Notes: generated by a model not told the origin, from the sequence alone. Shown: positions 12,160-24,346, counted from the first letter of the stretch. The stretch: DNA of 64,000 bases from Calycina herbarum (GCA_001414485.1 LLEY01000104.1:124001-188000), one strand, 5' to 3'. A program made the numbers and translations.

Positions 12160-15100
12160 CCCCTTCCTGCTCTTGAAGGTAGGTGTCTAGGGCTACTGTG
12201 TCCTCTAACTTAGTAGTAGGTTCCCATGTTGGGTTTGCGTATCCTGTCTATTTAACCTTATACTCGAGTCGAGTACGAGAGCCTTTCCCTAAGAGCTTCT
12301 TTTGCTGTTAACCTAGTATTCTTTCAACTTACTATTCTATAGTATCGTCTACTAATATTATAGGTGGTTGATCATCGTCTGTAATTTAACTAGGCAGCGG
12401 GTCTATAGCTGCTGGCCTTAATAAGTCTATATTAAAGACATTATAGATACTAGGCAGGGTGTCTAGCCTATATATAGACGGGCTAATAACCTCGATAACT
12501 ATAAACTTGGCGGATCGAGCGTCTAGTTTCTTACTAGCCCTGTCTGTCTATATATTCCGTAAGCTTAAGTAAACCTTGTCTCTAACCTTATACGTAGGAG
12601 CGGTATTCTGTGAACGATTTACTTAAGTCTCCTAGTCTTGTTATACCCTTACTATTAATGATTATGCCTATTCTATAATAGCCTTAATCTTTGCTACTAT
12701 TACTTCGCCCTTTTGAATTAGTGTTTTTGTATTTATAGGTACTACTACGTCTGTTAAGGGGTCGATAGTCTATAACGGATAGCCGTAGCTGAGTTAGAAG
12801 GGGCTTACACCCGTTGATGTTAAATCCCGTCTGTTAAAAGCTAGCTATACTACTGGCAGCCAGTCGGCCTAGTCGTCCTAAGCTATATTAATCTACTGTC
12901 GTAGAAGCGTCTCGACTTTAGCATTTGCCTGTTCCGTTAACCTGTTAGTTTATAGATAGAAGGCTATAGAGATCCGTTGTTTAATCCGTAAGAAGTTACA
13001 AAGCGTCTTCTATGCTTGTCTAATGAATTACAGGCCCCTATCAGACACTATTGCTCTTGGTAGTCTATGTAAGCTATAGTGTGTAGTAATAAATAAGCGA
13101 GCAAATTCCTCTGATGATATAGTCGAGTTATAGGCCGTAAGGAGCACCCCTTTGCCTAAACGGTCCGTGAACACTGCTATTATATTAGAGCCTTTACTTA
13201 TAGGTAGTGGTCTAATAAAGTCGATAGAGATCTCCTGCTATTACTACTTAGGAATTGGTAATAGACGAAGTAGGCCTTGTTTACGATCCCTCTAGACCTT
13301 AGTACGTCTGTAAACTCCATAGTTACAGATAAACTGCTTAACTATAGTCTATAGGTTTAGCTAGAAGAACTCCCTTAAGACTATTATAATTGTCCTATTC
13401 TTACTAGGATAGCCTGTAAGTGTAGAATCATAGAGTTCCTATATAATTGTAGTCTGTAGCAGCTTATAGTCGGGGACCCATAGTCTACCCCTAAACTATA
13501 AATCACCGTTCTTATTAACTAAGTAGTTAGAGATAGAGACTTTGACTGGAGAAGCGAGGTCTACTAGAAACACCCTATCTCCTTAGTAGACAGTATCTAT
13601 AAGACGCCTGAAGTCCTTATCCTATACCTTTCCCTCTTCCTAGAGGTTCTGTAGTTAGTCTATAAACGCTTACTACGTCGCTACGTCGCTTACTTAATTC
13701 CTCCCGTTTACTAACACTAGTGCTAGCTGTATAGTATTTCCTTAAATCATTCTGTCTAGAATCAGTTATACTATCCTATAATTAAGGCGTTTATCTCCCT
13801 TCTCTAGGAGGTCCTAGTCCCTCCTTGTCAGTACATCTAGCAGTCCTCTCTCTTTACCTAGGCGGTATTAGATAATTAGGTTAAACTTACTAAGTATTAA
13901 CTGCTACTACATTTGTCTTTTAGACAGTTTACGAACCGTTGTAAAGTACTTAAGATTCTTATAATCCGTAAGTACTATAAACTGCCTAACACTTTTTAAC
14001 TCCGCTTCCTATTCCTTAAGGCAACGAATAATAGCTAACAACTCCTTATCATATATTAGGTAATTATATTCAGTAGGTACGTGTTTCTTTAAGAAGAAGG
14101 CTACGAGCCGTAAGACGCTATTCTTTACTTAAGAGAGCACGCCTCCTAAGCAATATCCGGAGAAGTCTATCTCTAGGACCGTCTTATGATCTAGGTTAAA
14201 CTAAGCTAGTACTAGGGCCTCTGTAAAGGCCTGCTTTAACTGTTCGAAGGCTCCATTCGCTTCGTCTGTCTATTAGAAGGATATATCCTTTTTAACGAGT
14301 CTATAAAGAGGAGCTATAATCTGTAAAAAGTCTTTAATAAACCGTCGATAGAAATTCGCAAATCCTAGGAAGCTAAGGACGCCTTTTGCCTTTATTAGTG
14401 CTTTCTAATCTATAATAGCCTATATTTTAGCTAGGTCTATCTATAAACCTTTCCCTACTTCTATAATAAACCTAAGGTACTTTATAGACTATACTTCAAA
14501 TTCGTACTTATTAATATCAAGCTATAGCCTAGTATCTTAAAGCTTTTGTATTACTTTATAGACATGCTCGTAGTACTAGTTATAGGTGCTGTCTATAAAG
14601 ACTAAGACATCGTCGACATATACTAAGACAAAGTCGTCTAAGAACTCTTAAAACATATGATTAATATACCACTAGAAAGTGCTAGGAGCATTTACAAGCT
14701 CAAAAGGGGTAATAAGCTATTTAAAAAGCCTAAAGCGTGTCTAGAAAGCCGTTTTCCACTTATCTCCCTCCTTAATTCGTATCTTATAAAACGTAGTAAT
14801 AACATCTATTTTTATAAACTACTTTGCTTTTCCGATCTAGTTAAGTGTTTCTTAGATTAAGAGTAATAGATAGCAGTCCTTATAGGTTAACTTATTCAGT
14901 ACCCAGTAGTTACAACAGAACCGTAGGCTCTCTCCTAGCTTCTGTACAAAGAGTACTAGCGCAGCTGCTAGAGAGTTGCTTACTCGAATGAATTCCTTAT
15001 CTAGTAGCTCTGTTAGGGTTTTACAGAGCACTAACAGCTCGTCCCGTGACATATTATAGAGTGGCCCCTATGGGACTGTCTCCTTAGATTCGCTGTCCGT

Positions 15101-16900
15101 CTGTAAAAGCTTAATACCATAATTAATTCCTTATTAGTATACTAGTAACTTGTTTGTTTCTTTTCTATTAAAAGCTAGGTAGAATTCTAGACCGATCTAG
15201 CTAGGCAGCTTTGTCCGCGGGTCTATATACTTCTTCTCTACTAACGCTTTACTAATGTCCGCGAGGCTGGCTAAGAAAACTTATAGCTTACGTTTACGAT
15301 CTATAAGAAAGTAGAAGACAGCCGCGCTTACTTGCTTATAGGAGTAAGACTTTTCTAGCTTATTATAAACTTCTAACCTAGAGTCTTAGAAGAGCAAGCA
15401 TCCCTTAGCAGCGTTAAGTAAAGCTCGCTCTCTCCTTAACTAAGATTTTCCTAGAATCATTTTATAGCCCTCGATCTTAGAGACTACGTAAGTATAAACC
15501 CGTTTCTGCTAGTAGCCTCTAATATCTATGCTAAAAGATACTACTTAGGATATAGCATCCTCTAATACTCCTTCTACTAACTGTAAATGCCTTAGTATAA
15601 TTTGTACGTAAGAGAGCTAATAACGACGGATAAAACAGTCTAAAACAATTCTATAGACTAAACACTCTAAATCTACTAAGGCTTATAAAGTAGCTACTCT
15701 ATTTACTAAAGCCGATATAAGAAGAGGTTTTTCGTCTATATATTCCTACTTAAAATGTCTCTAAGTGTCTATTACTAACAACTCCCTTCGTCGCCCCTGC
15801 CTACGCTTTCTAATAGGAGCCACTAGTTTTCCGAATCCGAGGAGACATCACTGTCTTCTTCTTCTAATTCTAGTACTACTTCCTTAACCTCTGCCTTCTG
15901 TTTACAGACCGAATCCGCTGTTATAGGTCGCCTTAGTAGTCTATATAGACATTCTTAAACAAAATAACTAGTAGCTCTACAGCGAAGACAGCGACTAGTA
16001 TAAGCACGGTTGCTTCGTTCTTCCTAGGACACCTATTTAGCACGCTTAGTACTAGTTGTTAAGACTTTAGCAGGTGCCGGTTCCTAATCTATACCCTCTA
16101 CGGATGCCTTACAAGTGACTTTCGGTCTGTTAGCGATATTACCGCTTGTTACCTACTATGTAGTATCCGTCGAGCGTTTCTAAGAGGTCTATGGTATTTC
16201 TAGGAGAGTCTAGGCCCTAGATCTTAATATTCGAGCTTTATAAGCCCTTAAGCAGTCGTCCGTTTCTTTAATAATAGAGCAGTAAGACTCGAAGTTAGGT
16301 TAAGAAGGAACTATAATCATCGCCTTAACTAACTCGTTACTAAGGATTCGGTTAAGAGACACCTTCTTTGCGTCGTCTAGCTAAGATCCTCCTCTAGACT
16401 CTATAAGCAGGGCTTGCCATTTCGTAAAGACCTCTAGGAATGGTCTTAAGCTCTAGCGGAAGGATTCTAGCTTTCGTTACACTCTTTCCTTAGCTTACGA
16501 GTCTCTAAACATAAACTCTACTCGATCTAAGAAATCACTGCTATTGGCTAGCTCTGGCTTACTCTATTCCCGTACCTATACTTCCATTCTACAGAGCGCC
16601 TTGCCCTGTAGGGATCTGTTAAGTGCCTAAAACTTAACGTATTTAGTACATCTATAGTAGTCGACTTCGATTTTGGCTCGTGCTTATTATAACTAAGCTT
16701 CTAGCTTATCCGAGTCTCCGTAGAATTCCAATAGTAGAGGAAGAGATTTCCTAGGTTTATTATCGTTGTAGACCATCTGTAAGTAAGCTTCCTTATCCTT
16801 CTTTTACTCGTTCATAATCCGTAGACAATCGTCCTCTTAAGCAGATATTAACTGATTCTACTACTCTTAAACATACTATAGGAACCAGGCAGGTAGCTGA
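12160..16900 (-). pseudogene. Gypsy gag-pol remnant (RT, RNase H, integrase)
   Basis: On the minus strand, 14852-15052 translates to MSRDELLVLCKTLTELLDKE followed by FIRVSNSLAAALVLFVQKLG, the start of a Gypsy reverse transcriptase palm domain. Around 13.0-13.2 kb the same strand gives an integrase core (SIDFIRPLPISKG … FTDRLGKG … IVSDRG) with the first two Asp of the DDE triad. RNase H lies between the two. The 15.8-16.9 kb part should be gag. Stop codons, nearly all TAG and TAA, are frequent throughout. Confidence 0.8.
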
Positions 16901-16934
16901 TTTAGTATACCGCCTTCTTATAGTTCTCCTATTA

Positions 16935-17160
16935 TCCGTGAGTTCTATAAATGCCGTGAAATAGCCTGTAAGTTCTAGTGTTGCCGTAAAGGCCCGCTAT
17001 GTTCCAGTATTACTAAAATAGCCTAATATATTCTAGTGTTACCGTAAAGGCCCTTAAGTTCCAGTGTTGCCGTAAAAGCCCGATGTGTTCCAGTATTACT
17101 AAAATAGCCTAATATATTCCAGTACTGCCAAAATAGCCTAATATGTTCTAGTGTTAAGGA
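16935..17160 (-). repeat. Tandem repeat in the Gypsy leader
   Basis: About eight imperfect units of roughly 29 bp, each around GTTCCAGTGTTGCCGTAAAG and often ending GGCCC or AGCC, lie between the 5' LTR and the presumed gag start. C/T and G/A differences between units fit RIP. Confidence 0.7.
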
Positions 17161-17173
17161 GAATCGAATCTAA

Positions 17174-17414
17174 TATTAGGACTTATAGCAAATGCTAATG
17201 AATTAAACTATAGAGGTGTCTATATATAAGAAGATTCGATTATCCTTTCTAAGCCAGAGTCCTTGCTAACTTATATACTCAGTTAGCTTTTTCTAGAGGG
17301 TTCTACCAAGGGTACTCTCGAAGGTTCTGTTACGTCTATGCGTTGCCAAGCGAGGTCACGTGAATGCGTCGCTGGAGTACTCCGAGACTTATTCCACGGG
17401 TATAACCCTTAACA
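17174..17414 (-). repeat. Gypsy 5' LTR
   Basis: 241 bp, pair of 11914-12154, followed by TTATA. Confidence 0.85.
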
Positions 17415-17419
17415 TTATA

Positions 17420-20145
17420 ACGATATTAAGTTTAATTATAATATAATCATAGACGTCTTCTTTTTAGAAGGAAAGCTAGTATTATATATTATAGATTAAA
17501 GAACTCGATATTAATCTAGAGACTTCCTACTAGACATAAGTATAAAGAGTGCCTAGAAGACCTTTTAAAAGTGTTAGATTAATACCTACTTAGGACCTCC
17601 TAACTATGTTACTATAGACGCTAGAAAGAACTTTGTTATAAAGGAGTTTAAGAGGTATATAAATTCAATAGAAATTAAGGTTAAAACTATACTAGTAAAA
17701 GTATACAACTCTATTAGTATAGTAGAACGATACTATAGACTAATCTGCTATATTTACTTAATTATCCAGGAATAACAACCTAGTCTTATAAAGGCCTCCG
17801 CTCTCTAAATAGCTTTTAAAGCTATTAACGACATAGTAGAACCTAATAGTTTAGTACCTACTTTACTTATATATAGCGCTTATCCTAGAATAGCTAAAAG
17901 TAATACTCTCTTATAATCGATATCTTAGAGATCTAAGACCTATATAAAGGCTACTAAAGAAGCACGTAAATTACTTACAAAGTGTTAAATTATAGATACT
18001 CTTAATACCTGGAACGGTTCGTTACCTAGTAGAATTAAGGACTTACTACTAAATGCTAATATACTCGTCTAGCGTAAGTATTAAAAATCCTAGACCGGTC
18101 CCTTCTTATTATAAGGAATCGAAAATGAAGACTATATCGTATTACTACTAAGTAGTCTTATAAGATTTAGATCTATAGTAGTAAAGCTATACTTCGAAGA
18201 AATCTTTAAAGACTCTAGAATAGCACCGGCAGTTAAAGAGATTTCTAGAACGGCACCGTCGTTTAAGACAATACTATAATCTTATAGAGATAGAATAGAC
18301 AATAGAACTGAGCCTTAAGAGAAGCCTTAATCGCGCCTATAAACTCGATACTAACTTTACTAGACATAGGTATAATAAGATAACCTTACCGATCTTCTAG
18401 AATCGACAATAGAACTAGTCTAGAAGCGTAGATAAGGAAGACTACGAAAGCACCTAAGACTACTAAATAAGCCTTTCGAGATCTTATTCTAAGAGATAGA
18501 TACTTTTATTAATAATACTAAGGACTACGTTACTATCGAAGATATTAAGACTTTCCTTTTATCTATTAAAGAAGAACATAATATTAAAGTATTTATAGCT
18601 ACTAATAGTATAATATACGTAGAATTATACTAGAAGGAAATTAGTAGATTAACTAATCGAGGCGTCTTTAAGATTATTACCTAAGATAACCTACCTTCTA
18701 ATACTAGAATTTTTAGATTACGGTTTATAGATAACATTAAATTTAAAGGTATAGTACTTGCTTTTATAAAGTCAAGACTAGTTATCTAAGTATATAATAA
18801 TAATAGAAAGTCCTTAGTCCTTACCTAGGCCCCTATAATCTAAAGAGTAAGCTAAAGAATCATCCTTATACTTATAGTAGTATACCCGGATTTACGAGTT
18901 TATATTCAAGATATTATATAAGTATATACCTAGTTACTTATAGAACTAAATCGAAAGTTCTTTATACGCCTACTAAAAGGATACCCTTAATAGGAGGATA
19001 TATTCTTTGAAGTAATTAAGCTATTATATAGTATTCTAGAGGCTAGAAACTACTAGTTTATAACGTACTATAAACACTATACTACAAAGCTTATAATAGA
19101 ACAATCCACTTTCGACCCCTATCTTTTATATACTAAACGATTAAATAGACCTTTTAGAGTAGTAGGACTTTAAACTAATAATACTCTTATACTTATAAAC
19201 GATGCTTTTATAGCTAAGGAAGAAAGTGCTATTAAGAAGCTAGATTTATATTAAAGGATAGATAAGAACTTACTATTACCTATCTAATCTAGTTTAATAG
19301 AGGGCTAATTAGTAAGTATATAGATAGCTCATTTACGCTTACCTAGGATTACGCAAAGCACTTAAAATTAGTATAAAAGGTGCTAGCGGAGATATCTAAT
19401 ACTAAAGGCACTTCCTGTATAGTATCCACCAAGGATTAATATGTTACTCAGCGTGCTCGTAGAGCATATTTAGCAACAGTGTCCTAGCTAGAAGCAGCAT
19501 TTGATTTGTCATATACTGCTTAGACAACCGATCTATAAGAAGTCGATATTAGCCTTCTTAATAAGCGAATTTAATAGCAAATCGACAATGCTATAAGAGG
19601 GCTTAAATACCTCAAATTAGACTAAAACTCGCTTAAATTATACGCCTTTACAGATGGCTCTTTTACGAACAACAAGGACTTATCGTCGCAAATCAGCTAC
19701 GTTATAGTACTAGTAGATAAGGACGGTAATGCTAATATTTTACATTAGTCTTCCACCAAGTATAAAAGAGTTACTCATAGCGTTTTAGCCTCAGAACTGT
19801 ATATAATAAGCTCTGGATTTGACACTGCCGCTTCTATTAAATTAACCCTAGAAAGCATCTTAGGCTTTAAGGTCCTGCTTATTATATATACCGATTCGAA
19901 GTCCATTTACGAATATATAGCTAAATTAGGCACCACCAAGGAGAAGCGCTTAATAATTGACGTCATATACTTACGAGAAGCATATAAGTTAAGAGAGATC
20001 GACGAAATTAAGTAGATCGATGGCAAGAGTAATCCAGCAGATGCTATGACTAAGAAGGATTGTTACAACGCTCTACAAAAGCTAATCGATACTAGTAAGC
20101 TAGATATTAAGCTTATAGAATAGGTAGAACAGAATAAGGGATAAT
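17420..20145 (+). pseudogene. Copia integrase/RT/RNase H remnant
   Basis: Plus-strand translation with many stops gives RT-like text near 18.75-19.2 kb (VIYPDLRVYIQDI, YPLIGGYI) and a clear Copia RNase H at 19.64-20.1 kb: FTDGSFTNNKDLSSQISYVI, then ASELYIISSGFD, IYTDSKSIYEYI and NPADAMTKK. This is the 3' end of Copia pol. It stops about 130 bp before the right LTR. Confidence 0.75.
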
Positions 20146-20271
20146 AAGACCTCTGAATGGGACGCTCTCATTAGTCGAGGACATGGAATAGAGGGTTATG
20201 ATTAGCTAGACAAGATAAGAGATTTTAATGATTTTTGGGCAGTAACTTCCACCGTTTTGAAGAAGTGCCAG

Positions 20272-20421
20272 TGTCGGCATAATAATGAGCGAGTATCGCT
20301 TCACGTGACCTTCTCGCTTAAGGTCTATTTAAGTAGACAGAGCAGCTAACTTTGCTCTGTATGCACGAACGATAATATACTCTTTTTGCATCATGCTATT
20401 GGCCACCAAGTCATACCAACA
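20272..20421 (+). repeat. Copia 3' LTR
   Basis: 150 bp, pair of 9287-9436, followed by the target duplication CTTAT at 20422-20426. Confidence 0.9.
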
Positions 20422-20859
20422 CTTATACAGCAGATGAGCTAACTGCCTTATGCGTTACTTAAGTTGTTGGAGCTTATTTTAAATCGTCGTCTTCCTCCCG
20501 TTAAACAGTCAGATTATACGACTACATCTTGGCATTGTAAATCAACATTAATGCCTTGGGGATATAACGTTGTACGAAATATTTTGTGAATCCTTACGTT
20601 TAGTGTTCTTTCATTGGCTTTCCTATTTCCTGACAAAGCGTGCCTCCTTGTCACACGCATATTTCTATTGGGGTAGCTTTCCCTGTGGTTCCACTGTGTA
20701 CGTAAATGTAAGATATGAATATTGAAACAGGAGAATGATTTTTTAGAGAAGAACTGCATTGAATAATTGAACGAGATTCCAGACTAAGGTTACAGGAATT
20801 GTCAGATTCAAGACTTTTCACAGAGCACGCGGCCTCAATTCTGACAATGCCAAGAAGAA

Positions 20860-21210
20860 GGCGGAGGTCATTCCGTTGAGAACTTACTTATTATCACCCT
20901 TGATAATATATCTAATTTTTTTGGTGGTTATTTGTAGGTCTGGGGGCATTTCTCGTATTTTCTCGAGCACTCAGAGCCAATAGATAAGAGCTTCTCATCA
21001 CTGGTGACCGAACTTCTGAATTCCACGGAAATTAAGCGAGAGGCGCTCCTCACAAGTAGACCTTGCGGTTTACAAAATTGCAAACGCGTCCTCTGACCCT
21101 CCGATCTTCCGTCTACCCAATAGGAGCTGGGAAAAAAGAATAATTGGTTTCTAATACGAGCTTACACTTAAATCTTCACTAAAAAACCATGAGCTCGTAA
21201 AGCCTCCATG
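20860..21210 (+). repeat. Inverted-repeat arm L (upstream region of micro-exon gene 1)
   Basis: It matches the reverse complement of 22968-23273 in collinear blocks: CGGAGGTCATTCCGTTGA, GTAGGTCT, GTGACCGAA, CAAACGCGTCCTC, AATACGAGCT and AGCTCGTAAAGCCTCCATG (19 of 19 bases). With the Copia insert ignored, the arm lies about 0.4 kb upstream of the TATA box of gene 1. Gene 2 has the other arm at about the same place once its MITE is removed. Confidence 0.75.
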
Positions 21211-22086
21211 ATATAATTAGAGGGGGAAGTTCTACTTATTCGAGAAGAAGAAAGATAGGACTATCTAGGAATAAGTAATCTGTTTGTAATTAATCTTTCT
21301 TAAATTAACACATGCAACCTAGGTAGCTTTCGAGAATTTCTTTCGTTTTTAAAGTCTACCGTTGTGTTGGATTCCTAGCATATTCTGCTCATCTCTCTGC
21401 TGCCTTGTGACTTGCAAAACGCCTATATATCGCTGTACCGGTTGCGCCGAAAAGAGGTTACGAGGGAAACTGAGTCATGCAGGTAGTTGAAAGAGTATCA
21501 TTGGTCATCTGAGCGAGTAATACACTCTATTGATTGAAGTACAATTGTACAACGCAACCGTAATTAATAAGCCAACCAAAAAAAGGTTCTAGATCTAGTA
21601 TACTTTATTTCCCAACCATAGAGCTAACCAAACACGTTACTACTAAAGTAGTAAATCCAATAAATTAAGCTATTAAATCCTATTATCCGGGAGTGTTTAG
21701 ATTAATTGAATTAATTAAACAGTCTTTTAATAATAGGTGGGGTAATAGAGTATTAGATACTCATCCGAATAATATTTGTTTAATATCATTATCCTAGTCA
21801 ATTTAGAGACTTGAATTAGTTAAATAAACTATGGAGGTTAATTATGGCAGACAGAATTAGTTAATTCTATAATTGGTGAAATGCATACCAGATAGCAAGT
21901 AATTGTGGAAGTTTTTACCTCCGAGGAAGACGAAAAATTTAAGTTTGCACAGTACAGTTGTGTTTTGATACATTTAGTGAACAAGAAGGAATGTTGCAAA
22001 CCAGTGAACCAGTATTCAGGTTTGAAAATTTCAAGTCTCGAGACCATCCCCCTCCCTCCAACTTCGCTAACTCCTTCACGTTCCAC
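21211..22086. other. Spacer containing a dispersed repeat
   Basis: No supported gene. Positions 21655-21880 are related to 42811-43055 (see that entry). The remainder is AT-rich unique sequence. Confidence 0.5.
21655..21880 (+). repeat. Dispersed repeat, copy 1
   Basis: Similar along its whole length to 42811-43055. Shared blocks include TTAAGCTATTAAATC, TAATTAATTAAA, TAGAGTATTA, AACTA(T/C)GGAGGTT and AATTGGTGAA, in the same order and orientation. There is no coding capacity. It may be a solo LTR or MITE; no target duplication was recognised. Confidence 0.6.
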
Positions 22087-22820
22087 CTACTCAACACCTA
22101 AAACATCTTTCAAATACTTCATATTTCCCTCCCAAAGATGCGCCAAAGCGCACTCCATAACCGCATCACTATCCCTACGCACATGTCCATAATTCCCTTT
22201 GTAAGCCACGAAGTCCTCCGCTGCTTGTAGGAGGACATTGCCATTACACATTAGTTCCTCACGGATGTAGTCGAGACAGTGGAGTGTGCGGTCGTCACTC
22301 CCTTCTTCAGGATGGGATATTGATGGGTGGATGTTATTTTGAGATGCCCATTCTTTGTCTAGGGCTACGATGCCATCCGCTTTTTGGTTTTAGTGCTGGC
22401 TCTCACTTGAGTAATTGGAGAGCGGCTTACTTCTTTGTATGTCTTTCCAGAGTTGTTTTGACTCGGGGGTGTATTTCATGAGTTGGGCGCTACCGTTAAA
22501 GTGCTTTATGGTGTTGTATTTCGAGAGTTCGAAATCTTTGGGAGAAAGTGAGTCTTTTGGAAGAGTGAAGTTGGGGGAGAGAGAAAGGTACATTTATCCA
22601 AGTCGGTGCTTGTGGGGGTTGGTGAGTGATTGGGTCAGAGGTAGATGGAGTATGCTAGAAATGCGAGACATAGATGGAGTAATTCTAGCACGATAATTGC
22701 TTCCCAGAAGGTCCTTGTTCTGTGTCTGGCGTTCTTTTGAGAAGATATTTGGTAGGAATAGTCCTCCGTGTCTGATTCCGTTACTGGTGTATAACCAGTC
22801 TTCAAATTGTTGAACTTCAT
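22087..22820 (-). pseudogene. UstYa-like (DUF3328) oxidase remnant
   Basis: The ATG at 22820 starts a protein with a Tyr/Pro N-terminus (TGYTPVTESDTEDY), a basic stretch, and a membrane segment (IIVLELLHLCLAFLAYSIYL). A TGA then follows, and about 55 bases on, the frame shifts. The next part reads FNGSAQLMKYTPESKQLWKD. An intron (GTAAGC … AAAAAG, about 22371-22432) joins it to DGIVALDKEWASQNN and then LHCLDYIREELMCNGN. Membrane anchor, FNGS…PESKQLW, DGIVAL and HCLDYIR…MC are the order seen in UstYa/DUF3328 proteins, oxidases of fungal RiPP pathways. The first HxxHC motif is absent, and the second reads RTLHC, lacking its first His. With the stop and frameshift this is probably a pseudogene. 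It lies between the inverted arms. The family call is from memory of the motif pattern. Confidence 0.55.
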
Positions 22821-22967
22821 TTTGAAACTTTCAAGATTTCCCAGAAACGTCCCTTGAGGGTTTCTTGGGGTAGCTTAAGTGTGGATAAAACACTTGCTCA
22901 CGAGATCCGTTCGTCATTTTGAAATTTATGCCATTGAGGGTCTAGAACACTACCCCGCGAAGTGTAG

Positions 22968-23273
22968 CATGGAGGCTTTACGAGCTTGTTATCTTTCGGT
23001 GAAGATCGTGAGAATAGCTCGTATTAAAAACCAATCGAACTTTTAAGGCGACGAAAGCTCGGAGGACGCGTTTGATAGTCTGGGGAGTTGGGGAAACGCG
23101 CTACTCGCCTATTTGCTGTGGCGTCTCGGGGAATTCGGTCACTAGCTAGGAAAGGTCTTATCTAGGCTCTCATTGCGGAAAGGAGCGCTCAGACCTACGA
23201 GGCCCCCAATGACAGGTTGTCAAGAGTTCTAAGTAAGTACAATATAAGAATTTCTTCAACGGAATGACCTCCG
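22968..23273 (-). repeat. Inverted-repeat arm R (upstream region of micro-exon gene 2)
   Basis: Reverse-complement partner of 20860-21210; the same matching blocks occur in reverse order. The divergence (indels and substitutions outside the blocks) shows an old duplication. The arm lies upstream of the gene at 24458. Confidence 0.75.
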
Positions 23274-23708
23274 TGCCTCCGCCATCCTCAACCAGGGGCT
23301 ACAGGAATTCGTAACTTTTGGCCTATGATGTGACTTTCCATCCTATCCTTGTTCTATTGCTTCTGGGAGAACGAGCTTGACATCAATGTAATTGTAGGAT
23401 AAACGGACAAATTTTCCGAATCTTGCTCCAACATTCAGAGGGGAAGAAAGTCTAGATTCTATTCTTGGCTGGTTAAGGTTAGATTTTCGAACATAGCCTC
23501 CGCGAAAGTCACAAATTTAGCGATGTCTCTTGACAGGGCTCCTAGAAAAGGTAGACGATCGTCAAACCATCCAATACTCCTCCTTCCAAGGGCTGTATCC
23601 CAGATATTAGTGATGGACGTGTGACGATAATGCACATTTGTGAAGAACTAATGTAGCGAATCGGAGAACAATATCCGGAAAGGATTTTCCTTAGGGTAGC
23701 GTCGTATA
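23274..23708. other. Distal promoter region of micro-exon gene 2
   Basis: No gene. It continues the upstream region to the TA where the next element inserted. Confidence 0.4.
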
Positions 23709-24214
23709 CAGTGAGTTGCGAATTAAGCTTCCTTTTTGACACTTTTTTTTTGTAAACCGTGCTTTTGGTTTTTTCCTTATTTATTTTAGAAAACAGAAAA
23801 CTAAAGTATTCTTTAAGATATAAGACCTAGCTAGAAAGAACCGCTATATCTTCTTATACCTCCTCTCTATTTATTACTATATCTAAGCAAGTATAACAAG
23901 AATAAACTTAGTAATAGTTAATTCTTAAAAAACCCTCTTTTCGTAAGAAAATTTTTCACACCCCTGTAAAGTTGAGTAGTCTCTGCCAAGACCCTATAAA
24001 AATTTAGACATATATAAAAGTGTCTGTTTTCTTCCTAAAAAGTTTATAGAGTAAGAAAGGGGGTATAGAGCTCTTATTAGCTGTTATTAGGGATATAATA
24101 ACATACGTTGTTATTAAGTAAAGAGGGAAAGAGTGTCTAGGAAATAAGAAAAATTCTAAAAACGCACGGTTTATAAAATATCGTCAAAAGGGAAGCTTAA
24201 TTCGCAACTCACTG
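23709..24214. mobile_element. TA-flanked inverted-repeat element (MITE) in the promoter of micro-exon gene 2
   Basis: Terminal inverted repeats of 32 bp with 31 matches start CAGTGAGTTGCGAATTAAGC on the left and are mirrored at 24183-24214. TA lies on both sides (23707-23708 and 24215-24216). A second block (AAACCGTGC) extends the similarity inward. The interior is AT-rich, with no transposase frame. At 506 bp it is a non-autonomous Tc1/mariner- or pogo-like element. It sits 126 bp before the TATA box of the gene. Confidence 0.8.
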
Positions 24215-24340
24215 TAACCGGGGCATTGATGTTGATTTCTAGCGCCAAGACATTGTCGTATAATCTGACTCTCTGACGGGACGAGATGAGAAACAAGCTT
24301 CGAATCCTTCCGTCACACAAATCTGTTCGTCAATTTGCTG

Positions 24341-24346
24341 TATAAG
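24341..24346 (+). promoter_or_regulatory. TATA box of micro-exon gene 2
   Basis: TATAAG within TGCTGTATAAGTCTT, a 15-base string also found at the TATA position of micro-exon gene 1 when its Copia insert is removed. The ATG follows 112 bp after TATAAG, against about 110 bp in the paralogue. Confidence 0.7.

Larger units (their letters stand above)
11914..17414 (-). mobile_element. Nested Gypsy (Ty3-type) LTR retrotransposon
   Basis: LTRs of 241 bp (11914-12154 and 17174-17414) are nearly identical apart from C/T and G/A transitions. They are flanked by a perfect TTATA duplication (11909-11913 and 17415-17419). The coding remnants read on the minus strand in the order RT, RNase H, integrase from right to left, so the 5' LTR is the right one. 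It inserted into the Copia element, making it the younger of the two. Confidence 0.9.
9287..20421 (+). mobile_element. Copia-type LTR retrotransposon, RIP-damaged, with nested Gypsy
   Basis: Two 150-bp LTRs (9287-9436 and 20272-20421) differ at only about three positions and begin TGTCGG. They are flanked by a perfect 5-bp target duplication CTTAT. Inside, a gag-like frame lies at about 9.98-11.0 kb and integrase/RT/RNase H remnants at 17.4-20.1 kb, in Copia order on the plus strand. All frames are riddled with TAG and TAA. The element is interrupted by a complete Gypsy element at 11914-17414. Removing that leaves a 5.6-kb Copia element, a normal size. Confidence 0.9.
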
